Shown in pieces: positions 12,201-27,200 of a stretch of 64,000 nucleotides of DNA (within the stretch, counting starts at the first letter, position 1; each line of letters opens with the position of its first letter). A program made the position numbers and the translations under genes. Source of the stretch: Nematostella vectensis (lineage: Eukaryota > Cnidaria > Anthozoa > Actiniaria > Edwardsiidae); assembly GCF_932526225.1 (NCBI RefSeq), contig NC_064037.1, positions 9,036,203 through 9,100,202 of the forward strand, given 5' to 3'. The notes beneath the pieces are model-generated. The model saw only the letters and a program-made list of their open reading frames with translations, had not been told where the DNA came from and ran no database searches.

Positions 12201-15200
12201 GTTCCGGATTCATATTGGAACTGCAACACTACTAAAAGCACAACCCTGCAATTTATTACCTGTAAAAAATGCAACTTGGTATTCTTTTTTGTGTTAGCTT
12301 ACTATTACTTTATCTGGTGTTTTTTTTCTCTTTTAAACAACATCGAAATGATATATCCTGTACTTACTTGGATGGTTCATGTATATAGTACAAACCCGCG
12401 AGTAAAAGCCTTGAGGTCACCGGATTTATGAGTGACGTTGAAGTGTCTACAAACGTTAACGTTCATAAACCTCTCTAATGCACCACAAGCTTTAGTCAAC
12501 GTTTCTCTAGGTCTACCTTCGTTTTTACGTCCTTCACTTCTTCCCCATAGGTACCTTTTCAGCGGGGTTCCCTCACGCTCTCGTAAAAGGGTCCTGATCG
12601 TTTTAACGGATGGCAAGTCTCGGGACTCTGTCACCGGGCCCGCTTTGGCTCTAAAGAGGGCCGGTGTCAGGGTATACGGCGTTGGAGTTGGCCGCGCGTT
12701 TAGTAGGGCTCAGCTACGACGCATCTCCACGGATCGCAGACATATGTTCACTGTGGGCTTCAAGGCACTGAGACGTCTTGTCGGGGTCATGAAGAACCGC
12801 CTGTGCAGAGAAGTGCGACCAACGCCTACAAAACGTAAGCAATAAATTCGTGCTTCAATAATCACCCTACTAACTTTATTACCATATCCATGTACTCGTG
12901 TTGGTTTCCAATACTTTATGAACTTACTGTTTGAATGGGAAACTTACTGTTTGAATGCTTCACGACTCTGAGAAGAGTTTCTCTGACGTTTCGAGCATCA
13001 GTTCTTCTTCGGAGCTTTCACAGAGGCGTAAAACACACTATTTCAACCTTGTGTTGATTTATATGCCTGAATCCACCACGTCTACGCAGACCAACTAATT
13101 TCCCCTCTAAGCGTGTCTGTAGTTTTTCTGGTCATAACACTGCTTTACTGTATATTTTGTTTTGATTTCCTTTATACTCTTTGATATTTCACTTAGTTTC
13201 CTTCCTTATATTTTAGCAACAAAGCGCCCAACCCGTCCCACACGACCTCCAAAGCCGACTAAGCCAGCTCGTAAGTACAATGATACACGGCAAAGAGTAA
13301 GTGATAATCAGAATTACCTTGTAACCTTTCCAATGAAATATTTGTTTATATACTTTATAAGCCCTTATATATAGGGCCACGGTTTACTTAATGAACCCGT
13401 CATTAAAGGAGAGAGAAGCTAGTTAACAGAGTACATGGGTCGACCTATAAGGGACACTTCCACGGTTTAAGAGTGGTTTGAGCGCTCCTTCAGAAAGCTA
13501 AATGCAGTCAAAATGATGAGGAATAGGCGTTCCGGGACTTTTTGAATGATCTTTGATCTTTTAAGGGGAAAGATACGCATTTAAGAACTATGAATTCAGA
13601 TCTATTTGCAATTCGCAATTATTGGGGTCACAGGACGAAATTGTAACGTAGATATAACAAAGCATAAACATACAAACTTTGAAAGGAGTTGCTCAAGTTG
13701 ATACAATGGGCACAAGTCTTTAAAGTAATCTTTTTTTCCCGATGGCTGCCACCCCTTCCCCCACAAATAAAAACCTCGCTCATTTTTTAAATGTTTGCTA
13801 CTGCCACCATCCTCTTGACATCAACGCTCAAGCCTCTAATTGGATTTAATACCCAAAATAATCTGATCGAATATCTGTTCGAATGGTGGTCTTGCCACTA
13901 ATAAAACTTTCTCACTCTTGTAATAGCTGTACCTCCTGCAATGGGAATCTACCCATTAAACGGTATCTACCAAGGCCGCGACATCGGCATCTATCGGAAT
14001 CCTTCCGCACGACTATATAATGTCGGTATAGGCTCAGGACCCGATGGCCTTCCGGCAGGCTCCGTGCAACTTCGTGGCCTCCCGAACAGCTATATCTACT
14101 ACCCGAACAGAGGTCGTCTTGACACCAAGAACTCCATAACAATCGCGATGTGGCTGCGCCCAGAGAGTCGCGGTCCAGTGTTCCACTACATGCCTAGTGG
14201 CGCCGGCGTCAATGTCTGGATGTTGCGAACCAATACTGTGATCGTGCGCTTCGTGAATAGGAATCGTCGGCTCGTCCGGTCGGTCTCGAGTCGCGGGGTT
14301 AAACCGCGTCGATGGAATTACTTGGCGTTTACATACGACGCCCGGACAGGACTTGGAACAATCTGGAGAAACTCAGTCCCCATCGCACAGGTAATCAAAA
14401 TGTCACAGCACGCATTCAAAAATAGACTATATTAGAGCAAGGGAAATATGTTCTTAGTTTTTTTTGAATGCCGACTGTACTTGTTGCACACATTTAGCCC
14501 ACCAAATGCCAGGCGTCAGCTTACGTGGCGTGTGTCTGCTCGTACAACTAAATCTGGTCAGAACCGACGCCTATAATTTTCGAGCCTGCGGCGTGGAGTG
14601 AAACATGCTGTAAAGCACCTCAGATTGTGTTTGGTTAAACGACTTGTTATTTGCTTAACGCTTATTAAATGAGAGTCTATAGTTGGCTAAATGTGTTTGC
14701 GCTTTCTACTAGCGTAATCAACGTGGTAAGTTACGATGTAAAATCTTGGTTTAACGAATTTTGACTCTGGCTAAACGATGTTTAACGTTGGTAAAATAAG
14801 GTTGAATGCTGGTTTAAGATTATAAGCTTGTTTAAAGAGGTTTAACTTTCGTTCAGTTAGGTTCATTGTCTGTTAATAGTTAGACGTTTCTTTAAAGAGT
14901 TTTAACGCTAAGGTTGTTTAAGATTTGATGTTTCTTTTTAGAGGTTTAATGTTGGTTTAACGAGGCCAAATGCTGGTTTAATTCTGGGTTAACCATGGTT
15001 AATGCTTGTTTTGTTCTTTGTTATAGCGTAACCTGGGTCGGTTCCGCCTGGCCACCAATCATCCCGCAGTGTCCGGTCGTAAGCAGAGAAGCAGATGGTT
15101 CTTCCGCGGTGGGATCGCGTGCGTGCATGTCTACAGCACCGCTCTCAACGCCTATCAGATTAGTGCTATCAAGAAATCGTGCTTCAGGGGTAGGTAATCA

Positions 15201-18200
15201 TGCCCGCCTTTAAACTGGGCACCTTGATGGGATCTTTCATAAATCACCCGTTTACCTTACTTCACTCCAACTTTGTGTCAGGGCGCATTGGGTTAAATAA
15301 AGAAAGCCCCCTCCCCTTCCCCCCGTAAACAATCCCATAATGCTTGATATTCTGAAACTTAGTAACCAACCTGCACATGTTGATTTTCAATTCAAAACTT
15401 GAAGCTTTTGAGCTTGCTTTGTTTTATTGTATTGTTGTACTAACTTTTGCTCTTTTCATTTGCAGCACCAATTACAAGACCAACACCACAACGTGCGTAT
15501 CAGGAATTTTATTAGCTAATTCTCCATAAGTTATATTTCTTTTAAGTTGTTTGTATGTTAAGTATACAATGAGTTAACTACACGCATATCGCCACCAGTC
15601 GGGCCAGTGACGGAACTCTAGCACATTCGTCATGGTGGGTTTTCTAGAAAAGGTCAAAATAATATTTCATAACATTCGCTTATAGCTGGCTGCTTTGCTT
15701 AACTCGTTCTTTGGCGTTAATAACTGTTTCAATTCATTACAGCTAATAGAATATGTATTATGATAATAAAAAAATAATAGATTGATTATTTAGATATATT
15801 TTATGATTAAATATTTCCCCACAGCTCTACCTGTCGTTGTCGCTATCTACCCCTTGGATAAAAGCAATCGCGGGCGCGACGTCAGCGGTTCTCGACGCCC
15901 AACTGGACGCTTTAGTCAGGTCAACTTTGCTACCGGACCGGACGGGGTGTCCAAGACCTCAACAGCATTTTATGGAATCAGGACCAGCTTTGTAGAAATT
16001 CCGAACCGTGGACTGCTGGATACGCGGAACTCGATTACCATTTTAGCGTGGATCTACCACAGCGGCAAGTCTGGCCCTATCATCAACTACAACCCTGGCC
16101 CAAAATGGGGGCTGCATATGTGGATGACCTCTCCGAGGACCATTCTCGTCCGGTTTGTGACAAGAAATGGAAGGCTCACCCCGCCCCTAGTAGCCTATCG
16201 TCGCATAAGGTGGGCTGCTTGTGTGGATAGGGCTCGCCCTTTGATTTGTTTATTACTTAAAAATGTTTGAACCATTGTTCATGCTTTGGTCCAAGTGAAA
16301 AAAAGGGTTGATTTTCTCCTTTTATTTTGGGTATGTAAGGAGCTCTAGAGAAATTGGCTTTTTCAATCTGGGGGGTTATTTAGATATACGACTAGAATCC
16401 GCATTGACAACCCAAGACAAGTTTTTCACTATCACCACTTATTCAGAAAAAAGCAATAACGAAACATAGGAACTAGCATTTTTTGGGCCAAGGTCTACTG
16501 AAGAAGGGGGATTGAAGGTTAGTGCGTTGTACTGAAGGCTCCAAAGCAGCATCGTGATTGGTTCCTATCTGAATTTCAGATACCGCGCTTGGAGTTACGT
16601 GGGCGCAACTTACAACCAGCGGACTCGCTTGGCAACACTGTGGATCAACGGGAAGCCTGTGGTTCGTCGTAACATTGGCCGCATTCAGCTTGCCACCGAC
16701 AGAGCTATCAGGCTTGGTGCCAAGATCCGTGACCGCAGATACTTCCGTGGTCGCATCTCTTGTGTGCAGATCTATAGTGTGGCGTTGAACGCGGCTCAGA
16801 TTCGTGCCGCTAGGAAAAGGTGCTTTAAAGGTATGATCGACGAACTATTCTTTTTGTGTGTGTGAAAAGTTTACAGTGAGTTGATGATAGTGATGGGCGA
16901 TTAGTTTAGGGCCTACCCTAATACAATGGAGCAATGCTTTTTGTTGAAATGACAGTTGGTTAAGATGACGATGACATTTACAATAACCACGACCGCAATG
17001 ACGGTGTTGTTGATGATGGTGATAATATGGTAATGACGATGACGATGGTGATGGTGATTATGACGATGATGATAAAACGACGGCGCACACGCAAAATTTC
17101 AGCTCGCGTTACCAATTTTTTTAGCGTGTTCGCCGTCGTCGTCCCTTTGCCGTCGTAAATCTTAAGTTCGCTAATATGATGACAGTGACGATGACGACGA
17201 CGATAATGATGATGATGATGAAATGCTTTTGTTGTAATGATTAAGATGATGACTATACTTTGATGGTGGTTGTTTTTCTATTTTTGTGAGAATGATAATG
17301 ATTTAAAGTTAATAAGGGATTCTCATCATATCCACCCTTGCCCGCCGATAGTGACGCCATATAATGAACCCCTAATGCTCTATACTTATCATACTATTTT
17401 TTCTCCTAGCTCCTCCCCCTACCAAACCCACGCGACCAACTCTTCGGCCCACTAGACCCACAAGACCGCCCCAGCCACCCATAACAGGCATGTACTATCC
17501 TTGATTTAAAGCTGGAATGATGGTATCTTCCTCTCTTTAAATCAATTTCTTAGCGGTCATTTAGCCTATTAAAAAGTGTCAGCTATGATATAATATAAAA
17601 TAAATTTCAAAATTCAAAATTTCAAATGCTATAACGAGCATAAAAATACCTACGCGTAAATATTGCATTTAGCTAAATCTCTTGGTTAGAAGGACGCGCG
17701 TACTTCTGGTCTTTTGCAATTTGTAATTTCCGTCGCCAGAGAGGGGAGCGGTTATAGCTAAAATTACTACAAACAAGCTATAGAAAAATGAGATGGTCTG
17801 TGTAGGTGTTATGGAAACAGTGGAATCTAAAAGCGAAGTAGGGCCAATGCTTGGAATGTTAGCAAATGATTTAAGATAAGCGTACAAGATACAAACATTC
17901 AACCCTGTGTTTTCTTTACTATTTTTCCTTAGGCTTTACTAACAGTTTGCCGCTTGACCGTCTTTTCTTAGTGTGCCGCTCTACGGTTGACTTGGGTTTC
18001 GTCATCGATGGTTCTGGAAGCATAGAGCATTATGGTCGTGGCAACTTCCGGCTGGTCCTCAACTTCGTTAGCGCCATCATCAACTCGTTCACAATCTCAC
18101 GCCGTCAGACTCGCGTTGGCGTCGTTCTATACTCTTCTCGACCCTATTTGATATTCAACTTCCGGCGGTATTCCAGCAAATCCGCAGTCCTTCGGGCAGT

Positions 18201-21200
18201 CCGATCCATACGTTATCCTCGCGGAAGTACGTTTATTGGGAAAGCCCTGCGTTACGCGAGGCGAAAGCTGTTCCCCGGTTCCAGGCCGCGAAGTCGCAAG
18301 AGAGTACTTATAGGTAACGTTATTATTATGTTCTGATGATTTATAGGTGCTTAAGACTTTCCGAGGAAGTCGGTCTAGTTTTTGGCATAATTTATAATGT
18401 TGTTTGTAAAGCGGCACTCAACTAAGCAGTTTGATGTTGAAAAAAGGACAGCAATAAAAATAGCCCAGGAGGGATCTCCTAAAATCCGATGAAAAGAGCT
18501 GACGCAATCACGGTATTTTATTCCCCCCCCCCCCCCCCTCCTTCCATCCCAAAATACGACGTCGAAATCGGTACAGTCTGTAATATCACTAGCATTTCAT
18601 TTTTTAAACATTTTCTTGTAGTCCTCACTGATGGCATATCCCGTGACCGAGTGACAGGCCCATCACGTGACTTGCGCCGCTCGTCCCAGGCCGTGATCTA
18701 CTCAGTGGGTATCGGACGTCGCTTCAAGCGCTCTGAGCTTAACAAGATCGCAGGCGACGCAAGCCGCGTATTCGTTGCCAGATTCAGAGAACTGAAGAAG
18801 ATCGTTCGCTCAATAACCAAGCGAGTCTGCCGACCTTACGGTATTACATATATTTTTTTTTATTAACACTTTTAGATGAAACATTTTATTCGTGATTAAT
18901 TTGGTTTTTTTTTGACACCGTGCTGTATGGAGGAGGATAATGGAGGTGTTGTAGTGCATGTAGACGTGATGTTCCGTAATTTTTTTTAGTATCCTGCTTT
19001 CTCCAGCCCCCACTACTTTGGAAAGACTCGATATCGCTTCTATAAGCATGCGGATCGGATCTTAATAACATCAGTTTTATTCGTCTCCCCTGACTTTATA
19101 TCTATGCGATCATCTAGAAATGTTTTAAGGATGTTATTACTTATTTACTATTTTTTGCTTTTAGTTCCTCCTACGAAAAGACCAACTCGTAAGTATTCAG
19201 AGAACTCATTTTATTTTATTTCTTTTACTTTATTTTTTGTTACATTGTATTATAACATCAACGCCCCTTTATTATTAGGGCCGTTGCCTAAATCCTCTGC
19301 GGTGTATCCGCTGGACAAACCAAGGCGCGGGCGCGACATTAGTCGCAACAGGAATCCCATCGCTCGACTTGTAAATGTCTCTCTCAAACCCGGTCCCGAC
19401 GGTCGGCGAGACGGCTCGACGCAGTTCTACGGCAGTCGTAACAGCTTCGTGGAGATTCCGTACCTGCCGAAGCTGCGAGCTAAACACTCGGTCACTATTC
19501 TTGCGTGGGTGTACCACGAGGGTCGCGCGGGGCCGATTGTGAACTTTGACCGAGATGGGTGGGGTGTTCACTTTTGGATGGTAGCGCCCCGTAGGCTGTT
19601 CGCACGGTTCGTCACGCGAAAAGGAAAAATGACCACCCCAGTCACCACAAAGAAATTCAGGTGATTTTAATTCCTGCGTTATCTTGTAGGAAAATTTTGC
19701 TTAATCTTTGCGAGAGTATCCACAATAATTTTCTAAAAGAATAATTTGCACCCAATTCGTCAGTAAGCCAAAAAGGATGCAGAAATGGTTAAATACGTGG
19801 TTTCAGCGCGCACATGTGTGTGCCTTAAGTATAAGTAGTTTTTACTACTTTATATTGTGCCTCGAGTATGTGACTTGTTTTCGCTGCACACTTGTGTGTG
19901 CCTCAGGTATACGGCGTGTTTTAACTTTGCCCTAATGTGCGCCTCTAATGTGGCATGTTTTCACTGCGTAGGTATTTCATGCCCCGGCGAAAGCTGTGTT
20001 TTCACTGGGTACTTATTTTTGCCTCAGGTATAAGGCATGGAACTATGTTGGCGCAAGTTACGATGACAGGACAGGAATTGCCTCGCTATTCGTGGATGGC
20101 GTCGTGGTGGCCAAGCGCTTTATCGGTCGCCGACTACGTCTTAATACAAAGCACTCTATCCGGCTTGGTGCACGGAAAGGCGACGGAAGGTACTTCAAGG
20201 GGAGACTCTTCTGTGTTCAGTTGTTCAACTACGCGCTCACTTCGCGGCAGGTGCGAGCTGCTAGACGACGTTGCTTTCTTAAAGGTGAGACGGCATCAAC
20301 GGAGAGTGGAATCTTGCTCTAAGAAAACACGTTTAATAAGGACACCTCGCAAAGAAAGTTTTTAATGTACCTAAAAATTTAAACTCCATATATAGTGTGA
20401 AATTTCAGCCCACTTAAAAATTACCTTGTTAATGGGGACAATATTTTGGCAGTGTTAAACGAGGATCTACCGCATACTTGAGAGGAGGGAAGTAATATTA
20501 AGTAATTTTTAAGGATTTTTTTTAAACCAGCTCTTCATACTTTCTTATCAATTGCCTCTACCGTCCTTATTGCGATAATTATTTCAACTAAAACGTTTCC
20601 CCCAAAACTGGTTGTGGACTAAAATGTATTCAATTTAGGTATGTCGAATTAAGAAACATAGTGTAGTAGCCGAGTGTTTGTTATGTGGCCTACAACCTTG
20701 AAATTGTGGTTCGCGTGCTTTTTTCTACCATAATACTTATGATATTACTCTGCTCTCTTTTAGCACCGATCACACGTCCACCGCCAACGCCTCGGCCAAC
20801 AAAACCTCCACGAGGTATGTCTTTCAACATTGGCTATTTTTCTTGCTTAGTCACAGAGGCAAAATAATATTACAGCCGAAATCTTTGTGAGTAAGTACGC
20901 AGCTGCTTTATCTCTTATCATCTTTGTTCTACAAAGGAGTTCTTTTGTCTCTATTTTTCTCGTTCTTTGTGTCGAGGAGCGGATATTGTTCATTTGCCCA
21001 ATCAAATTGCAGCTTGTAAGAGCTGCGTACTGACCCATCTTTGTCGGGCGATCTACCAGAATCCTGTCTATAAAGTGGCTATTTCTTGATAAGTCACAGA
21101 GGCGACATATTATTACAGCGTCTTCTTTGGAAAGAACACGTAGTCAATCACAGTTTTGGGGCGTTTTTGATTGTTGGGTTTATTACTACTTACTATTCGC

Positions 21201-24200
21201 AAATGTAAGGTAAATTTGATTATAGGAGGTCGGATAACATAAATCAAGCAAAATATGCTTTTAGGAATTATAGTAGGATTTGTTTGTTTGATAATTGATT
21301 TGTGAAACAGAAATACTCTCCGTCTAGTCTGTCGAGCTCATAGCGATCCATATTTTGCCTTTCTTGGGGCAAACTAGTATGCTGTTCTTTTCTCTAGTTT
21401 GCAGAGTCCGTATCGATCTTGGCTTCTTGATCGACGTCTCACACGGTATGCGCCGTGATGGAGGCTCCACCTTGCCACAGCTAAAGCGCTTCATCCGCCA
21501 GATTCTCCGGCGATTTGCACTCGGGAGCCGCCATACGCGAGTCGGCATCATCACCTACAGCACGAAATCGCGTGCTATGATAAGCATTCATCGCGGCATT
21601 ACCACCAGAACGCTCACCCGTGTCACCTCGCGTATCCGATTCCTACGCGGCCCCAGACGTACAGGTAGAGCCTTGAGGTACGCCCGTAAGTACTTATTCC
21701 GTGGAAAGCCTCGTTGCGGCCGTCGTAGAGTTCTTATCGTTGTGACGAGTGGACGGTCTGGGGACCGAGTGCGGAAGCCCTCAAGCGAGCTACAGGCGGT
21801 TGGTGTCGAGATTGTTGCGGTCAGTATAGGGGGTGGAGGGCGCCGACAAGTCACAAGGATTGCTAGTACTAGGAGTCATGTCTTTGTCGTGGGCATCAAG
21901 CGTCTGGTGAAAATTGTTGGCAGAATCCAAGCACGTGTTTGTACCGCATCGGGTAAGTACAGAAAGATTCCTAAACGTTGCCCCCTTTTTGCCCTTACTC
22001 CATTTGTAGCGATATTTATTCCTTTTTTGTTTTTGGAGTATTATTTCTCAAGAATTTCGGTTTTAAAGGGAGGGAGAAAGCTTTATTGATATAAGTGTTA
22101 TATTTATGATATATTTTTGCTGTGGACACCGACACTTGCCAGTGTTCGCAGACGTGGTAGATAAGTCTATTTTGCATACACACTTGAGCAAAACATGCAT
22201 TACACTTAAAGATATCCAGTAAATGCAAAATATTATGAGATTTTGTTTGCTGTTTCAGTTATTCGCCGTAAAGCACCAGTCGCCATTTATCCGCTGAATG
22301 TCCAAAGTCGTGGGCGAGATGTCAGCGCCGCTCACAACCCGCCCGCGAGACTTTACAATGTCCGACTTGTGTCCGGTCCTGATGGTCACCCACAGGGTGC
22401 ATACAAGTTCTACGGTCGCCGCAACAGCTTTGTCCTCTACCCGAACAACGGCTGTCTTGACACTCGCTTTTCCATGACCATCATTGCCTGGGTTTATCCA
22501 GAAAGCTGGGGACCCATATTTCACTACAACACCAGAGGATGGGGAGTTCACCTCTGGTTAACACGTACTAATGAGTTATTTGTACGGTTTGTACCGCGTA
22601 CCGGACGCACGGCACAGTTTGTTTCAAGCCGTAACATACGACCACGCACGTGGAATTACATCGCAGCTACATTTGACCACCGCCGAGGTGTGGCCACTTT
22701 GTGGAACAACGCGATACCAATTGGTCAGCGGAGGGTTACGGTCTCACGCGCAGGCCTGGCTACTAATTACCCGGCTGTCACTGGGTACAAGGTCGGAGAC
22801 AGGAGGATTTTCAGAGGACGGGTATCCTGTGTGCAGATCTTCAACTATGCCCTTAACGGTGCTCAGATAAGGAGCCGAAAGAAGGCCTGCTTTTTGCCAG
22901 GTGACTCATACTAGCCACGTTTAAGTCGATACTGCACATTTACTTGCTCCACGCAATATATTTATGTTTTTTGTATCTGACTTCGCGGTCTTTAAATAGG
23001 CGAGAAATACCTGATGTGCTTTCTCAGTTTCTCTTACTCGAAAGGAAATTAAAAGCCGCTTGCATTTATGCGTTTATACGTACCTCACCTTTTTCGTATT
23101 TTCTCTTTTCTCAGTGCCTACGCGTCCAACAAGAAGACCCACTCGGCCCATTCCTAAACCGGGTAGGTTCCACTACAATACGCACTCGGTTGCTGTAGCC
23201 ACTATTATTACAACCTTGTGCACTTTTAAAGCGCGCGAGATTAAAGTTGCTTTGAATAGGATTGTAACGCATGCCTTTTTTAGTTTGCAAGGTTGAAGTA
23301 GACGTTGCCTTTCTCATCGACGGCTCAAGCAGTATATTATCTCGTCGCACGTCTCGTCACTTTGCCAAGATGGTTCGGTTTGTCAAGACTCTGATTGGGT
23401 TCTTACCCGTGTCTGGAGGTAGAACTCGGGTGGCGGTTGTCTTGTTCTCCGGGAGACCTTACTTTGTGTTTGGTCTCCGACGGTATAACAACAAGAGACA
23501 GATGCTTCGAGCCTTGAGCAACTTGAGGTAAATATAATAGATTAATGTCAGAAGCTCATCATCATTTTCTAAGCGGGGATATGCTAAATTTAATGTTAAG
23601 GTACTATGTATGTGTTCAAATTTAGAGACTGTAACTTTCAACCAACCGGATTTGAACTCCATTTAGCCAGGCCGTTGAGCTTTCATCGTAAAACGAGCAA
23701 CAAGTTGCAAACAGCTTAAGACAGCTGTAAACAGACTCCGACCTCCTAAGGCGTTGCTTTCGCGACACAGAACGCTCACATCTGCGATTGACTTTTTTTG
23801 ACAATTCATTGAGCTTTGCTTGGATGATATTTGAACAGCTACACAAAGTAGGCTATGCCTAGATTGTATTCTAGATAAACTAATTCTATTATTTTTTTTG
23901 CATACACGGCCCATATTGAATAAGTATGGGGTAAAACATATCGCTTTTTACAGATAGCGTTTCAGGTTCGTGAAATTTTTTTTGTACACGATTAAATACT
24001 CATTTTTTATATGACCAGGTTCCCACACGGCAACACAAAGATCGGACAAGCCTTGAGGTACGTCAAGCAGCGAGTGTTTCCTCGCTCATCACGCACGCGC
24101 AAGCAAGTTCTGGTGGTATTGACAGATGGGATCTCCCGCGATCCCGTCTCTTCCCCTGCACGCTCCCTTAAAAAGTCTGGCGTCGAAATCATATGTCTCG

Positions 24201-27200
24201 GCATTGGAAAAAAGTTTCGCAGAGGTCAGCTCAACCTCATCGCGACGTCCAGGCGTCACGTTTATACCGCAAGGTTCGGCAGACTAACCAGCGTGCTGCG
24301 GGCTATTAAATTAACAATGTGTGCTCCTCGACCGCGCCCACCTGTACCGACGAAGCGGCCTACTCCGACTAGACGACCAGTTCCCGCCCCAGGTGAAAAT
24401 TTTAAAAATATCTTATTGTATATTTTATATTTCATACAAAGTTTTGTGATGTATTTGGTGACTTCTAGTAGTCGATCAATCGTCTGAACCAACTGAATTG
24501 TTTTTATCAACAAGCGGTGTACAGGACTACGAAGATTCACCTAAAAAAGCAAGTAGCGATTTGATCATAGAAAGAAATTTGTAAACCGTTATTTTCCCAG
24601 CTCCCTCAGCCAATTCCTAACAAGGACATTTTTTTCATACTTAGTTGTCCTAGAATTCGTGACCACAATCTTAAAAAAGGCGACTGGCCTAACGCCCTAG
24701 CTCCTCTAGACAAATTACAACAAAAGCTATTTCTGGATATGAATATAAACGATGATACTATTAAAAATTTATGCTTTTTTATAGTCTGCAAGACTCGATT
24801 AGACCTTGGCTTCCTCATCGACGGGTCGGGTAGCATCGAGAAGCAAGGGCGTGGGAACTTTGCCAAAATCATAGCGTTTGTTAAGACGTTTGTAGGATTC
24901 CTTCCTTTTGGACGTGGCAAAACACGCATTGGTGTGGTACTTTACTCGTCCCGTGCCATTCCCGTGTTTAGGTTAAACCGATTCTCCACCAGAAAGCAAG
25001 TGCTCAGGGCGCTCGATAAAATTAGGTAAGTATAGAATGTACTTCAAGTATATACCAAACGAGAAATTGCATATCAACTCAAACTGCATGGTTTGTTGTC
25101 CCCGTTAACCTGAATTCCTAAGTAGTTTTTTCAAGTTTTAACACAGAATATTATTGTTATGTCATTCTTCAGGTACCCTAGAGGGGGTACCAAGACAGGT
25201 AAAGCGCTAGACTTCACCAGACGTTACCTCTTTCCCCGCAACAATGCACGCCGTAAACAGGCCCTGGTCGTGATCACAGACGGTCTTTCTCAGGACAGAG
25301 TTCAAACACCTGCTGCGCGCCTTAAGGCCAATGGGGTCCAAGTTATCGCTGTTGCTGTTGCTACATCGTCTCGGTTACGCAAAAAAGTGCAGAGATCATT
25401 ACATGCAATTGCTTCCAAGGGGAAGGTCTTCAGTTCTGGATTCAGCACTCTTGGGGTCATTCTGAGGTCGATCAAACGCACCTTATGCGAACCTGTTCCT
25501 GTGACGATCAAACCTACTGTTCCTACACGCACTCCAGGTAAACATTTTTATTATTTAGCAAAGCAGGTGTACGTACGAGCTGACATTATAATTCCTCTGT
25601 AGTCCCAAGGCCACCAGCAGCAGCAGTGTACCCGCTAGACAAGCGACGTAGAGGCAAGGACATCAGTCGTAGCGGCAACCAGCCGGCCAGATCTGTAGGT
25701 GTCCGATGGGCGCCTGGCCCAGACGGAAGACGACAAGGCTCTACCCAGTTCTTCGGACGGTCTAACAGCTATGTCGAGATTCCTTACTCGAGACGGACTG
25801 CTCCCCAGACGTCTGTGACCATCTTAGCGTGGGTCTATCATGAAGGCAGACAGGGGCCTATAGTCCACTACAATCCCAACGGATGGGCCGTGCACTTCTG
25901 GATGGTCGGACCTCGCACCCTGTTCGCCCGATTTTTCATGAATAGAAGAGTTGCTTCCAAGTATATAACGAGCAAGGCTTTCCGGTATCGTGCCTGGAAC
26001 TATGTGGGTACTACGTATAATGGACGTACGGGTATTGCGAAATTGTTTGTCAATTCCAGACAAGTCGCCAGGAAAAACGTCGGCAGGTCTCGCCTGTCTA
26101 CCAGGTATCCTATACGCATTGGTGCTACAAGACATGATCGCCGACACTTCAAGGGACGCGTGTTCTGTGTGCAGATCTACGGAAAAGTATTAAACAGAAA
26201 ACAGATCAACGACTTGAAGAAGAGGTGTTTTGTACGCAGTAAGTAAATCATTTGCTGGCCTCAATGTAGGGATCACTCGATAGTTTATTTCTAACGGTTT
26301 TGACGGACTCGTGTTGTCTATTTGCAGTTCCTCAACCAACTCCACGACCAACACCACCCAAGCCAACCGCACCGCCCAAAGGTGAATTATACTACATTGC
26401 CTTGTTAATTATTATATATTTCTCTTGCTTAAGGGATATGCTGCGAACTCTAAAACTCATTGTTCGATCTCCAGTTTGTCGACAACGGATGGATTTGGGA
26501 TTCCTTATCGACATTTCCTCTCAAGTCAGACGTGCAAACATTGGGAATATTCGTCTCTTTATCAAGGAAATGGTTCGTAGGTTTGTCGTGTCTCGACGAG
26601 AGACACGTGTAGGAATCGTCGTTTATTCGTCCAGACAGCAAAGGGTACTTGCTCTCAGTCAATCTATTAGCCGTTCTAGTGTCTACCGCGTGTTGTCACG
26701 AATCAGAATCATCCGCGGACAGCGCAGGACAGGCAGAGCTTTGAGGTACACTACAAAATATCTGTTCTCAGGAAAGCCACAGTGCGGCCGCAAGAGGGTT
26801 CTTGTGGTTCTGACAAGTGGTGGATCTGTGGACAGTGTTCGCATACCGGCGAGAGGACTTGCAAACATCGGAGTGGAAGTATTTGTATTGGCAACCAGGA
26901 GAGGACGCAACCTAAGGCAGATTGCCACCTCGAGTCGGCATGTAATATATGTTTCGTACCGTAATCTAATCAGCAAGGTCGTTTACCTGAAGAACAGGGT
27001 CTGCACCTCTCCTAGAAGTAAGTTTTATAACATTTCTGTTGTATTTTGTATGTTTTCAACAAAGTACCTTATAGTGACTTATTGTTTCTTTGTTTTGGTT
27101 CGCAGTTATCGTACGACGAGGTGCCGTAGGCCTGTACATGTTGACCAGTGCTAGTGGAGCTCGTGACGTCAGTCGCAACAGAAACCCTCCCGCAAGGTTC

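Noticed and set aside
25824-26147. Antisense ORFs of 97-122 codons repeated in each unit
   Set aside because: They repeat only because the unit repeats; they overlap clear sense domains and match no known family pattern.
26300-27154. 284-residue ORF (and copies in the other units) as a separate gene
   Set aside because: It runs through two introns; the linker exon, vWA-B exon and their splice sites explain it better.
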